From Hybos culiciformis (taxonomy: Eukaryota > Arthropoda > Insecta > Diptera > Hybotidae), in contig OZ023274.1 of the NCBI GenBank assembly GCA_964007475.1, positions 75,341,303 to 75,405,302 on the forward strand: DNA of 64,000 nt, given 5' to 3'. This document shows, one piece after another, positions 1 through 11,149 of this stretch. The notes under the pieces were generated by a model that saw only the letters and a program-made list of their open reading frames with translations, was not told the origin of the DNA and made no database searches. Position numbers and translations under genes: made by a program. The first letter of the stretch is position 1; every line of letters begins with the position of its first letter.

Positions 1-2067
1 TTTAAAATTCATTATTCAATGAGCCGGAATAGAAGAAAATAAAATCAATTAGATTTAAAACAAAAAAAAAGAAATTTGTACTTAAGATCATGCTTTTACT
101 GAACGAAATGTCAAAACAAAATATTTTTGTAATGAAATATTATCAAAAGAGGTTGCATTTTTTTTTTCTTCAATAAAGCTGTAAAATTTTAGGAAAAAAA
201 AAATTATTAAAAATTTTTTTCCATTTTTATATATATATATAATATTTAATGAGTAAAAATTTAATTAGATATTTTTTTCTTTTGTAATCTTATAAATTTT
301 TCTATTTTATTAAATTATATAAGAAGCAAAAATATAAACAACATAAGTACCTAAGCCACTCGGCAAATATATTTAAAAAAAAATAAATAAAAAATTGAAA
401 TTAAAATACATTAAATTGTAATTAAAACACCAATAATTATTAAATAAAAATTAAAAAAAAAAAACATGTAAATATTTTTATTAATTCGTATTATACATAT
501 ATATTAAATATTTTTTTTTAATAACTAATAAGTACACTTTAATATTCTCAACAAAAAAAAAAAAACTTATAAAATTTCTTTACTATTATAAAAACATAAA
601 AAAAAAATGTACATAAATAATAATTACTATTATGTTTTTTGTCATTTTACTATTACAAAAAAAAAAATTAATAAAATTTTCCTTGATAATTACTTTAAAA
701 GAAAAAGTGCTATTTTTGCTGTTTAAAATCTTAAATATTAGCTTTAATAATTTTAATTAATTTATTCCTTAAATTCTGGAAATTTTTTGTGAAAACTATT
801 CGATCTTAAAAGTCAACTAAATTTTTTTTTTTATTTTATTTTGATGAAATTCAATGAATATTCAACTTTTTTTTTTTTTTAATGGAATGTAAAATTGGTT
901 TTTCGTTGATTTTTACGAATTGTAGTTCATAATAACCCCCTTAAAATAATAACTTATTTTTGAGAGCTTGATATGCCTTATTTTTGTTCGCAAAAATTTC
1001 CTAAATATTTTCATTGATTTAGAACTAATAATGATAAAACAACTCTACTTATATAATTTAAAAAGGTACATTGAAAACTATTTTTGATTATGTTTTTATA
1101 TACACATTTTTTTAAATCTTAATCTTCTTAACTATACTTCTTTATAGTTTATTTCGCTATGTGTACCAAATCCAATAATTTCCACCATATAGGTGACTAG
1201 AAAAAAACGTGAACCTTGCTCGAATAAATTAATTGAAAAAGTTTGATATTTTAAAGTAAAATTTTTAAAAAAGAAATATGAGAGCATAATCAGAAGAGAT
1301 CCAGTTTATGTTTTTAAAAAAACCACTGTTTTAGTTGCTTTCTAGTCTTTAATCATGGATTTTTTATGTGATTTACATTTTTATTCAAGGATTTTGCTCC
1401 TTAAGATCTATTTAAAAATAACAAAATCATATAATATTTTTCCCTATTTCACCTTAAATTTTTGTCTTACAACAATTAAAAATAAAAGTATGTATAAAAT
1501 TTAGATTTCTTAAAATTATATGCATAATTTATTAATAACTTACTTATATAGAAAAAACCAAAAAAATCTCTAAGATTTTTCTCTATTAAAGAAGTCGTGT
1601 TTTTTAAATCTAAAAAAGGCGCGAAACATGTAAGCTTTAATTTTGTTTTTATATTAAATTAGATTAAAATAAAAAAAATTAAAAATTTTTTTTTTTAAAA
1701 CTCATTAAAATATTTATCATTTAATTAGCTTACAATTATATTAGTCCAATTTTATTCGATTTGATATATATTTGACATGGATGGATGATATATATTTGAC
1801 ATGGATTAATATAATTTGTAGCTAACGATTTGTATAATAAAAAGATAAATTTTTACATTTAAAAATAATTAAACTGAAAATTTATAAATCACTATCTTAC
1901 TATAAATTTTTATTGAATTCTATAATGAAGAAAAAGCCTAAAAATTTCTTTCATAGTTATTTATGAAAAATTTACTAATAAAATAAAATAATGTAATTAA
2001 TATAAATAATGTAATATATTTATAAAATATGTGTGAAGGACTTTAAGAATTAACTCCTCATTGGATT
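1..2067. other. gene-free AT-rich sequence
   Basis: No open frame of useful length, no splice-bounded coding block and no RNA gene could be recognised. The sequence is dominated by A/T homopolymers and TA microsatellite. A short direct repeat occurs at about 1762-1805, where a unit containing tttgacatggat appears twice. Probably intergenic or intronic. Confidence 0.6.
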
Positions 2068-2314
2068 ACTATAGTGAGAGATGATAAAATATAAAATGTC
2101 GCGCTGGATACGAAATTTTTTGTTTTTCTATGAATTTAAATAAAATGTCAAAAATGTGTTTTTAATTCTTCATATTTATTCAAAAAAATGTATTTTTAAT
2201 GTACTACACACCAAATAGTTTGTTGATATAAACTATATAAAAAGTGAAATGGATATATGTATTAGTACATTTTTGGTAACTCGAAATTTTATACTTTATC
2301 ATCTCTTATATAGT
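2068..2314. mobile_element. short MITE-like element with about 35-bp inverted ends
   Basis: The left end begins actatagtgagagatgataa. The right end, read on the other strand, begins actatataagagatgataa, and both continue through a similar TATAAAAT stretch to about TTTCG/TGTCG. Two ends this alike, about 245 bases apart with no coding content between them, fit a non-autonomous DNA transposon. The flanking target duplication is unclear; a TA dinucleotide is possible, so the superfamily is not assigned. Confidence 0.5.
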
Positions 2315-5300
2315 ATAAAATGAAATGAATTAAATATATATATAATATATATTCCACCATTTCACATGGAGACAAAGGTCAATGTTTTTTTTGTAAACTT
2401 AGTGATCCAAAATGAATTTTAACAATTGATAAAATACAATTTGTTTCACATTTTTAATTTTAAGTCATTGAGGGATAATTCGTAAATTTTTTTTCAAATA
2501 GAACAAACAAATGTAAGACTTTATTTCAGATATCCAAATGATATTTATCATCTCCATTAAGAACAAACATTATCAGTTACGAATCTTTACATCTTAAAAT
2601 ATTGCATTAATATTGCCGAAAATTAAAATTTCGAAATAGTCATAATATCGTAGAGTATTCAAAAGATTTGATTAGAAATTGCTTAAAACTCCATTTTACT
2701 TCCAGAGAAATTTTTTTTTCGCATTCCCTAGTGCAAAATTTTGTGCCAATTGTATATAGCATATATAATTGTAACATTTCGTCAGAAAATAATATTGGTC
2801 AATATTAATTATGCCTACTAAATTAAGTTAAGATATGATAAAATGACAAAAATTGACTTAACAGCTTTGACGCTTTACATGTACATATAGCGTACTTAAA
2901 CAGTTTTACATATTCCTTTGATAGAAACTGCAATTTGATAAAGATACAATATTTTTATGATTTTTAATTATTACGAATATTTTACTTGAATTCGCTTAAT
3001 AGATTTATAATTAGTTCTTTTATTTTTAGCCCATTTTCAGTTCTCATTGTATATTGTTTTTATAACACAATGTATGTATGCCTGTCTATATATATTACGC
3101 AAAGCTAATGTAAAAATATGTTCTTCAATATTAACAAAGATATAAATAAACTACAAAATTGTTCTCAAATTGTATAAATATTTATATAATGTATATTAAC
3201 TTCTATTTTATTTTATGTTTTTTTTTTCAATAAATTAATACAATTGCATATTATATTTTGATTAATACATTTATATTTTTATTAACAGATTATATAGTCA
3301 TTTTAATTACTAAATCCTGCATTAGACACTTTATTATTGTATTTATTTGAAATAAGTACAAATTAATAAAAAATAATTATTTTTAGTTGAATCAATATAC
3401 TGCAAATAAATATTAAAATAATTAATAATAATAGTATTTATCGATTTAATGAAATTAAAAATTTAATTCATCATTAAATAATTTTTAATGTATGATAGTG
3501 TATTATGACTTACATAAATAAAAACTAAACTATTGAATTGAACAAAAATACAAATTAAAAGCAATAATTAAAATTCTTGTTTAAAAAAAAAGATAAATTA
3601 TATTATTAATCATATATATTTTTATGCCGTTAATCAAATTAATAATTATTAAAACATATTCCGCTGTATATACATAAATATATAATTAAATAAAATTACT
3701 ACATAATGAATTAATTTATGATTTCATTGAAACGATAAAATTATAAAATTCAACCATCATAGGTGTTATATATGCAGATATATATATATTTAATTTACGA
3801 TGGCCTTTTAATTATTTAGGATTGTATGTCATTCATGGTATATTCATTATCTGGGTCTTCTTCTTTTCAGGTATTCAACTATATAAAATTTAATATAAGA
3901 CTAATAAAATTATTTATAATAATTATTCTATAGTTAACTTCGCTTCCTTTCCTAAAATAAAAAGTTAATAGAAATATATTGATATTTTTGTTATAAATAA
4001 TAGCGATATATTTTATAAAAAAATTTTTGAATCTCGAATGACATTTATTATAAACCTATAGTTGATCGACCATCGAATAATTAAAAAACATACAATTATT
4101 ATTTGAAAAAAAAAAAAAATTATGAAACGTAGGTAACCAAAGTTTTAATTTTAAGATAATTATTTTTAACATATTTTTTTACAAATACTTACGACTAAAA
4201 TTGAAATTAAAAAGTATTATATTTCAACAACTTAAGCGGTAACACTGATAGATGCACTGTAAATTTTTTGTTTTTTAATAAACTTGTATAATTTCTTTTA
4301 TTTTTCTATTTCAAATTATCATTTTTTTTACTTTTTGACTAATTTAAAAGAAAAATCCATAGTTCAAATTTATTTCAGTGTTTTCGCGTACGAAAAAGTT
4401 TACTTTTGAAGTTCAACAAGTATTTATTTATAATTTATTTTAAATAAAAATATTAAATAAATTTTTGCATTTTATTTACATATATACATTTTTTTAGATA
4501 GTTCTTTAAACTTAAGCAAAAAAAAAAAGAGAAAATTATTAACTTCCTACTTGCGAAAAATAAATAAATAAAATTATTATTTTTGTTGTTGAAATCTTTA
4601 TTAAAATAATTAAAAAAATATATATAATCTAATCATATTTCAAAAATTCTATAAATTTAATTTAAAAGAATTTAATCAAATAGGAGAATTATTAAACAAA
4701 AAAAAACTTTCAAATTTCATTATTATATTATTTAAAGAAATTATATATTAAAAAAAAAAATAAAAATATTGTTCCACTAAATATTCTTCTTTTTTATTGA
4801 AATCATATTTTTTTCATAGACAAAATATATAAAATATTTGTACAGTATGATACAATGTACGCAGATAAATATAACAATTGATGCAAAAAGTACCATTAAG
4901 AATCAAAAAATATTGGTAGAGTGTGGGGTCCATTTTCAGCATTTCGATTTAAAATATTTGTTGAAAATTTTTTTTTAATATTTCTACAATTGCTTTCAAT
5001 TATGTACTAATATCTTATCGATAAGGAAATTAAAATTAGTTAATGAGACTGCGGTCAACCATGAACTTTAAAAATTATTCAGACCAATTTCTTTAATGTG
5101 TAGATAGTTGTTGTTAATCGATTGCTAAAGTTATAGTTTTGGTAATTTCTTAAACATTTTCATATCCTTAGTAGATTTAAGAATTTTTCCATAAAATTTA
5201 TATTTTAAATTACAAAATTCGTTAAAAAAAAGAAAACATTAAGCTTTTGGATTATTAGTTGAAAGAAAAGCTTTTATTTTATGGATTCCGAATTAAAATC

Positions 5301-8300
5301 ATTAAACAAAATGTTGCTTCAAATAATATTTATAAATGTTTATAAACAAATAACATAGTTAAGAATCATTTTTCTTTTATTTTAATGTTTTGAGTTTATG
5401 AAAATGTTATGCAAAAGAAAAACTGCTGTAATATGCTATCCCGAAATTTATCTAGCTGTGTGTTATTCTTTTTTAAATTTAAAAAATTTTTTTTTGCTTT
5501 CAAATGACATGTAAACAATCAGGAGATTATGTTTCACTTAATAAGCAACAATGAGAATACGAATTCCTACTCAAATTCCCAAATGCGTTCTAAATGAATT
5601 TATTATAATTGTTTTACAGGTTTTTCCAATATTTTAACAAAAACTAATTGATATTTAAAAACAAATTAAGACATTATAAAATTGAAAAATTATTTATTTA
5701 AAATAATTTATTTTATTATAGTTTTATTTCTACACTCCGCCTTTTTACATAAAAACATTTAATTTATAGGCGTGAATGTATACAGTTAATAATGAATATT
5801 ATGCAATGGTAGTTAGGTTTAATATTATTTCCATTTTTTTTTATCAATTATATTTGTTATATGATGAATTATGAAAAAACAAATTAGAATTTTTTTTTTC
5901 ATAAAAAATAATAATTTATGCCCAACCAAATAACATATTATGTATAATGCACATAATGCATGTTGGTCTCCTAAGTAGAAAATAAATATTTTCTGATTTT
6001 ATAGAAATTTATATTTTTAACAACATAAGGTTATAACTATTTATTTAAAAAGGGTGGAAAATATTATTTGTATTTTGTCTATGTGAGTGTTCAACATCAT
6101 ATTTTCACCCGAAAGGGATTGAATAAAAAATTTAAAATTTAATTGATAAATTTTAAAACTTTATATAAAAGTAAAATCTATTTTTTTCTATATAAACAAA
6201 ATTTATTGATCCGTACAAATTAAGCGATATATTAATAATATATTAAAGCTAAATTGTATATTTACAAATGTTTTGATTTTACTGATATTCTTTTATTTTA
6301 CAAATTTTATACAAAAAGGATAAACGTATGTGTGTGTCTATAAGCTATCAAAAATAAAGATAATGACATATATGTTCATAAACATTGATAAAATATTTTC
6401 AAAATTGATAAATTAAATTAATGTAAATTAAATAAATTTCGATTTTACCCAATACAAATTATATTAATTTTTCAAGAATTTGAACACAATTTTCATATTA
6501 AACTTTGAATATTGTTAGTATATGAAAATCACTATCATTAAATATGATTAATTTTATGGTGTATTTATTTTATTATTTTTTTTCTGAAGTTTTATTATGT
6601 GTCACGGTATATTCCAACATACCATATATTTACACTCATAAATTATGCACAATAAAATAAATCAAACGAAAACAGTGTGACGAATTTACATAATTTTTAT
6701 TTTATTAAAAAAAAATATTTTTTTTTCGGTTAAAAAATATGTTTATTAAATAATACATATATATATATATATATATGAATATTAATTGAAAGGCGCCTAT
6801 TCATTGAGAAAAAATTTATATTTCTAAAAAAACTTTTTATAAATTTTAATTATCTGAAATAGAAATAACCGCAAAGTTTTGGAGTTATTTATTTTGGTTT
6901 CAAAGGAAGAGTCGAATTTTATAATAAATTTAATAAAATTTTGATAACTCTCAGTTGTTTATATTCATTGAACAAAAATGCTGATTAAAAAATATGCAGA
7001 TCCAAAGCTTACAAGAATTTATATTATAATGTAAACATATTCTTGTTTTATCCGTCTTATAGCAGGTACATATAACTATTACACAATTATTTCGTAAGAA
7101 TTTAATTTGAAATTCTTCGCTAGAATAATTATTAAATAACGAAGAAATTATATTATCAATAAATTTTTAATTTAAACTGACATCAAATTAAACTTTTTAA
7201 AAAAAAATTATTTTAATAAAATACTAGTTTTCCTTCTACAGTATTTTTCAGATAAGTTGGCTTATTAATGCAAATGTGTTATTAATTAACTTATTTAAAT
7301 TAAAGAAGCTTTTTATTTATTTGCAATGAAGATGCGTTCAAAGAATAATAATAAAAAAATTTTCATTAATTTATAAATTAAAATTTTTTTTTACATTTTT
7401 TCGACTCACAAGTAATTTATTAAAATGACAATGCGGGTTCGCAATCGAGTTTTCAGATTAATTCAAAAATCTTAAGATTCAATTCTGTAAAAATTTAATC
7501 ATTTAATGATAAATGATTGAGTTTTTCACTATGAGCAAGCTATCTAGAAATTAGTTTTTTTTTTAATGATATAACTAAACACTTACTGATATTATGATCG
7601 CTACAAGTACGATCTTTAAAAAGTGTTATATTTTAAAAAATTGTATTGTTTATGATGTTCAATTTTATTTAGAATATAAAAGTCTGCAGTTATTATACGA
7701 TATAGGTACATGCAAATTATTATATTTGTATATCCATGAAAACAAAAGACTTCAACCTTAATTAAGACATAAACTTTTTTTTTTTAAATTATTTAAAAAA
7801 AAAAAAAATAGCATAACATATAATCACATTAGTATTTATCATTAATTATACAAAAAATATATAACCTAATGTCAATATGTAAATTCTGGTCAACTCACTT
7901 CTTTAGAAAATACCGTTACAAATACGTATTTATTTAAAGCCTTGTTGTAATATAATAATATATGTATTGTTAATACATCAGATTTAAAACGTCTGCCTTT
8001 AATTTTTTTTTTGAATACATCCGGTTTATAGGAATATTTACTTTCAATCATAGTATAGTCATTTTTTTTTTTTTTTTTGTTATTTGCTTTAATGATTTTT
8101 TTGAATAAATCTAAATAACAAAAAAAAAATCAAACTCGTCAACAAGAACTAATTATTTTTGGATGGTATTCAGTTGGAAGAATATTGCTTAAAAAAATCG
8201 TTATCTAATTTCCGGTTTAGTTTTAATAGTTTAGGAAAATAAAAATATATAAACTGGTGCAAATTTTTAAAGCTCGAAAACCCAAGAAGTTAATATACAT

Positions 8301-8449
8301 GTAAGTCGTTCAATTCCAAAGTGCCCTGTTGCAGTTTTTAAATATTTTTGCCTCAACCTTGTCTATACACAGCTTTCCAGAAACCGACTTAAATTTTTTT
8401 TTAATATCTTTAGATTTTAGAATAAAAATTAAATTTTATTATGTCCGTA
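2315..8449. other. gene-free AT-rich sequence
   Basis: I see no supported gene in this stretch. It contains TA microsatellites (for example near 3780 and 6750-6775) and many homopolymer runs. A motif at about 7738-7780 (aaaacaaaagacttcaa followed by a diverged continuation) recurs near 19880-19915, hinting at shared repeat ancestry. Confidence 0.55.
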
Positions 8450-8788
8450 TCGAAAAAAAATAAATAAATAAAAATTTTTTTTTTAAAAACAACGTTTTTA
8501 TAACGGAATAAAATGACTAAAAAGTAAAAAATATAATAATTGATAACCTCATACCGATTTCCCTGAAAATTAATTCTCACGAAAAACGTGGAGCGCATGT
8601 GATAAACGATATTGATAAAAATGTTCAATTTTTGGCGCCCACGTTTTTCGTGAGAATTAATTTTCAGGGAAATCGGTATGAGGTTATCAATTATTATCTG
8701 ATTATATTTTTTAATTTTTAGTCATTTTATTCCGTTATAAAAAAGTTGTTTTAAAAAAATTTTTTTTTATTTATTTATTTATTTTTTC
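8450..8788. mobile_element. long hairpin-forming inverted repeat (MITE-like)
   Basis: Two arms of about 145 bases (about 8450-8598 and 8631-8788) are near-perfect reverse complements separated by a loop of about 32 bases. The inner arms carry ccgatttccctgaaaattaa and its complement, followed by a cgtttttcgtgag motif. The right arm has a roughly 8-11 base insertion relative to the left, near 8697-8715. The outer ends run into TAAATAAATAAA repeats, so exact borders and target duplication are uncertain. A foldback element is the likeliest reading. The small open frames across it are only by-products of the palindrome. Confidence 0.7.
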
Positions 8789-8879
8789 CTTTTTAATCTT
8801 ATTTGAATCGAATTTAGCCATAAAAATATAAATTTCGAAATTTATCCCCTTATTTTCAAAATTTCGAAATTTGTAATTG

Positions 8880-9225
8880 AGCCCTGGCGTAACAGTTGAG
8901 GGCCTTTCAACATCTAGTTTTAAATAGGCTCTTCGGGTCCAACGCTACAACATTTTATCGGAATATACGTAAATTCCAAAACCGGCCCCCCCATCGGAGC
9001 CTCGGATCAAAATTTTTAATATTATATAACCATCTCAGATCCCAATGCTACTTAAGTTCAAAATTTGAGCCAAATCGGTACAGTGGCGTGATTTCGGAAT
9101 CAGTGGAACCATGGATGGAACCGTGGAACCACAAAAATGTTTACATTATGTTGCATTGTCATCCATTTCTAACCTATGCTCCAATTTTCAAGCCTCTATC
9201 TAGAAGTGCCTGAAAAATTTATTAC
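8880..9225. repeat. GC-richer dispersed-repeat relic
   Basis: Base composition jumps from the AT-rich surroundings to a mixed sequence with runs such as ggcccccccatcggagcctc. An open frame of 105 codons (8896-9213, plus) spans it, but its translation shows no recognisable domain, and the 3' text (tccaattttcaagcctctat) has the look of interspersed non-coding repeat. It starts right beside the hairpin at 8450-8788. I read it as a fragment of an old transposable element rather than a gene. Confidence 0.4.
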
Positions 9226-11149
9226 AAAATTTGTACCGAACAACAAAGTGAACTAATAAAAACGTTTTAAAAAAATAGATTTGTTTGATATTCTATTCTA
9301 TCGCTACATTATCTCACTATATTTAATCAAATCCAAATCGATTGAAATTTTCTTAAATTATTGAAAATAGAACAATCTCTTTTAATTAGTTCAAATTAAT
9401 TAAATTCTAACCAATTCGAGACGAAATACTGTTTAAACTGATTTCTCTTCATTCATTGAATAAACTGTCCAGAAATATAAATATAGTGTTTATGGTCTGC
9501 AGATTTTTCGAATATTTTTCTTTTTACATAAGTAGTATAATTTACCTTTTACACTTGAATCAAAAAAAAAAAACAACATTTTTCAATGAAAATGAAATAA
9601 AATTAATATTATTGTAATTAATTGGTGTTTTTTGTAAAATAAATGACAGTTTTGTCACAAATAATTTATTCATAAAAAAGTGGAAATAATGAAGAAAAAG
9701 TTTAAAAATTAAAAAATCAACACTATGTTATTGATATGACTTGCTGTTGTAATGTTATTCCCATGTGATTTGCGTTTACGTATATTTTTTCGAAATAACT
9801 AATTAAATTTTTATTCTTGAATATGAATTTAAATAAAAAACTAATAAATACATATTTGTATATATTTATAAATTAAAAAAGTGTTCTAAGTTACCATAAA
9901 CCACAAATATATACAAGTGAGAAAATTAAACACCAGCTGGAAATAAACATTAAAACGATTGATGCCGTATAGGATCTAATGTAACTGACTCTTCTTCAGG
10001 AGTACAAAGTCCTGTTAAATCCTAATATCTCACTTGCATTTATTTCAAAAATATTTATTTCCTAAGTTTTTGGCAAGATTTCGTGTAAAGATGGTGGATT
10101 AACTTATATTCAAAGCTTTATATCATGATAGTTGACTACCAAAACCCTGGTTAAAATAATGATGAGGTGTTGTGGTATCAATATTATCCATAATGTGTCA
10201 TTTTATAAAAATTATAACTTGTTTAATTTGCAATTAAATTTTACTTTCATATAATAATGTTTAAATAAATATTCGAATAATTAAAATGATATGTTTTTAA
10301 TTGCATAATTTAAAAAAAATTCTAGAATAATTTTGCATACTTAAGAGGGTGGCAATATCAACACAATTAAAAGTAAAAAAAGAATTTTATTAAAAAGATG
10401 TATTTTTCTAAATTGGGAAAACCGATTTTAAATGATTATACACTGCGAATGCGAAGATAAATTGATTGGTAGTGGCACTTGGAGAGAAGAATGGCAATAT
10501 TATTTATAATTCAAAGAATTTGTCCTGTGCTATGTCCATCATTCTGAAAAGTTTTTAGCTATGCTTCTACCGTGAGACAATAATATTTTTTCTCCAATGG
10601 AAGGATAATTTAATAATTATTTTCTCGAACACAATATTTATTTAAGACTCTTTGTGTATCGAAAATGAATTTTATGTTCTCAATAAAAATCTGTCCGTTT
10701 ACTTCTAACAAAAATAAAAATATCAACAACACTTTATTATTTTTATTTAGTAATCAGTAAGTTAGTTATATAAAAACTAAAGGCACTGCGTCTCCGACTT
10801 TTTATTTATAATCTATTTTATTCAGCTGGTATTATCTTATAATATTCTGATATTCAGTACATTTATTCCAATTCAGACTAAAATATAATTTTGTCAACAA
10901 TAATGATTAATACTGATTAAATAAATCACATGCGGGAACTACCGAAAAAAATTTTTTCTGAAATTTCTATGTGTTGTTAATCTTGAGTTGTTGTTATTTG
11001 TATCAACTTTTATGTTTATCAAATTTATTATCGTTCGTACAAAATATTGACGTAAAATTTTAAATGACTCGTATATCAAAATTTAAATTTAGTATTTCTC
11101 AATAATTTTAATTATTCGGATCAGAGAATTTAAAACTTAATTTTAAGAA
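9226..11149. other. intergenic, with broken coding-like patches
   Basis: Mostly plain AT-rich sequence. On the minus strand, short stretches at about 10128-10190 (reading MDNIDTTTPHHYFNQGFGSQ before a stop) and about 9959-10021 (reading TGLCTPEEESVTLDPIRHQS) have protein-like composition unlike the surroundings, but stops separate them. Another such patch lies at about 10440-10600. They look like remains of a decayed gene or element; no family was recognised. The last 60 or so bases before 11150 are shared with the 5' flank of the paralogous GTPase copy at 47.4 kb. Confidence 0.4.

Noticed and set aside
8896..9213. 105-codon plus-strand frame as a gene
   Set aside because: The composition and text fit an interspersed repeat, and the frame has no known domain.
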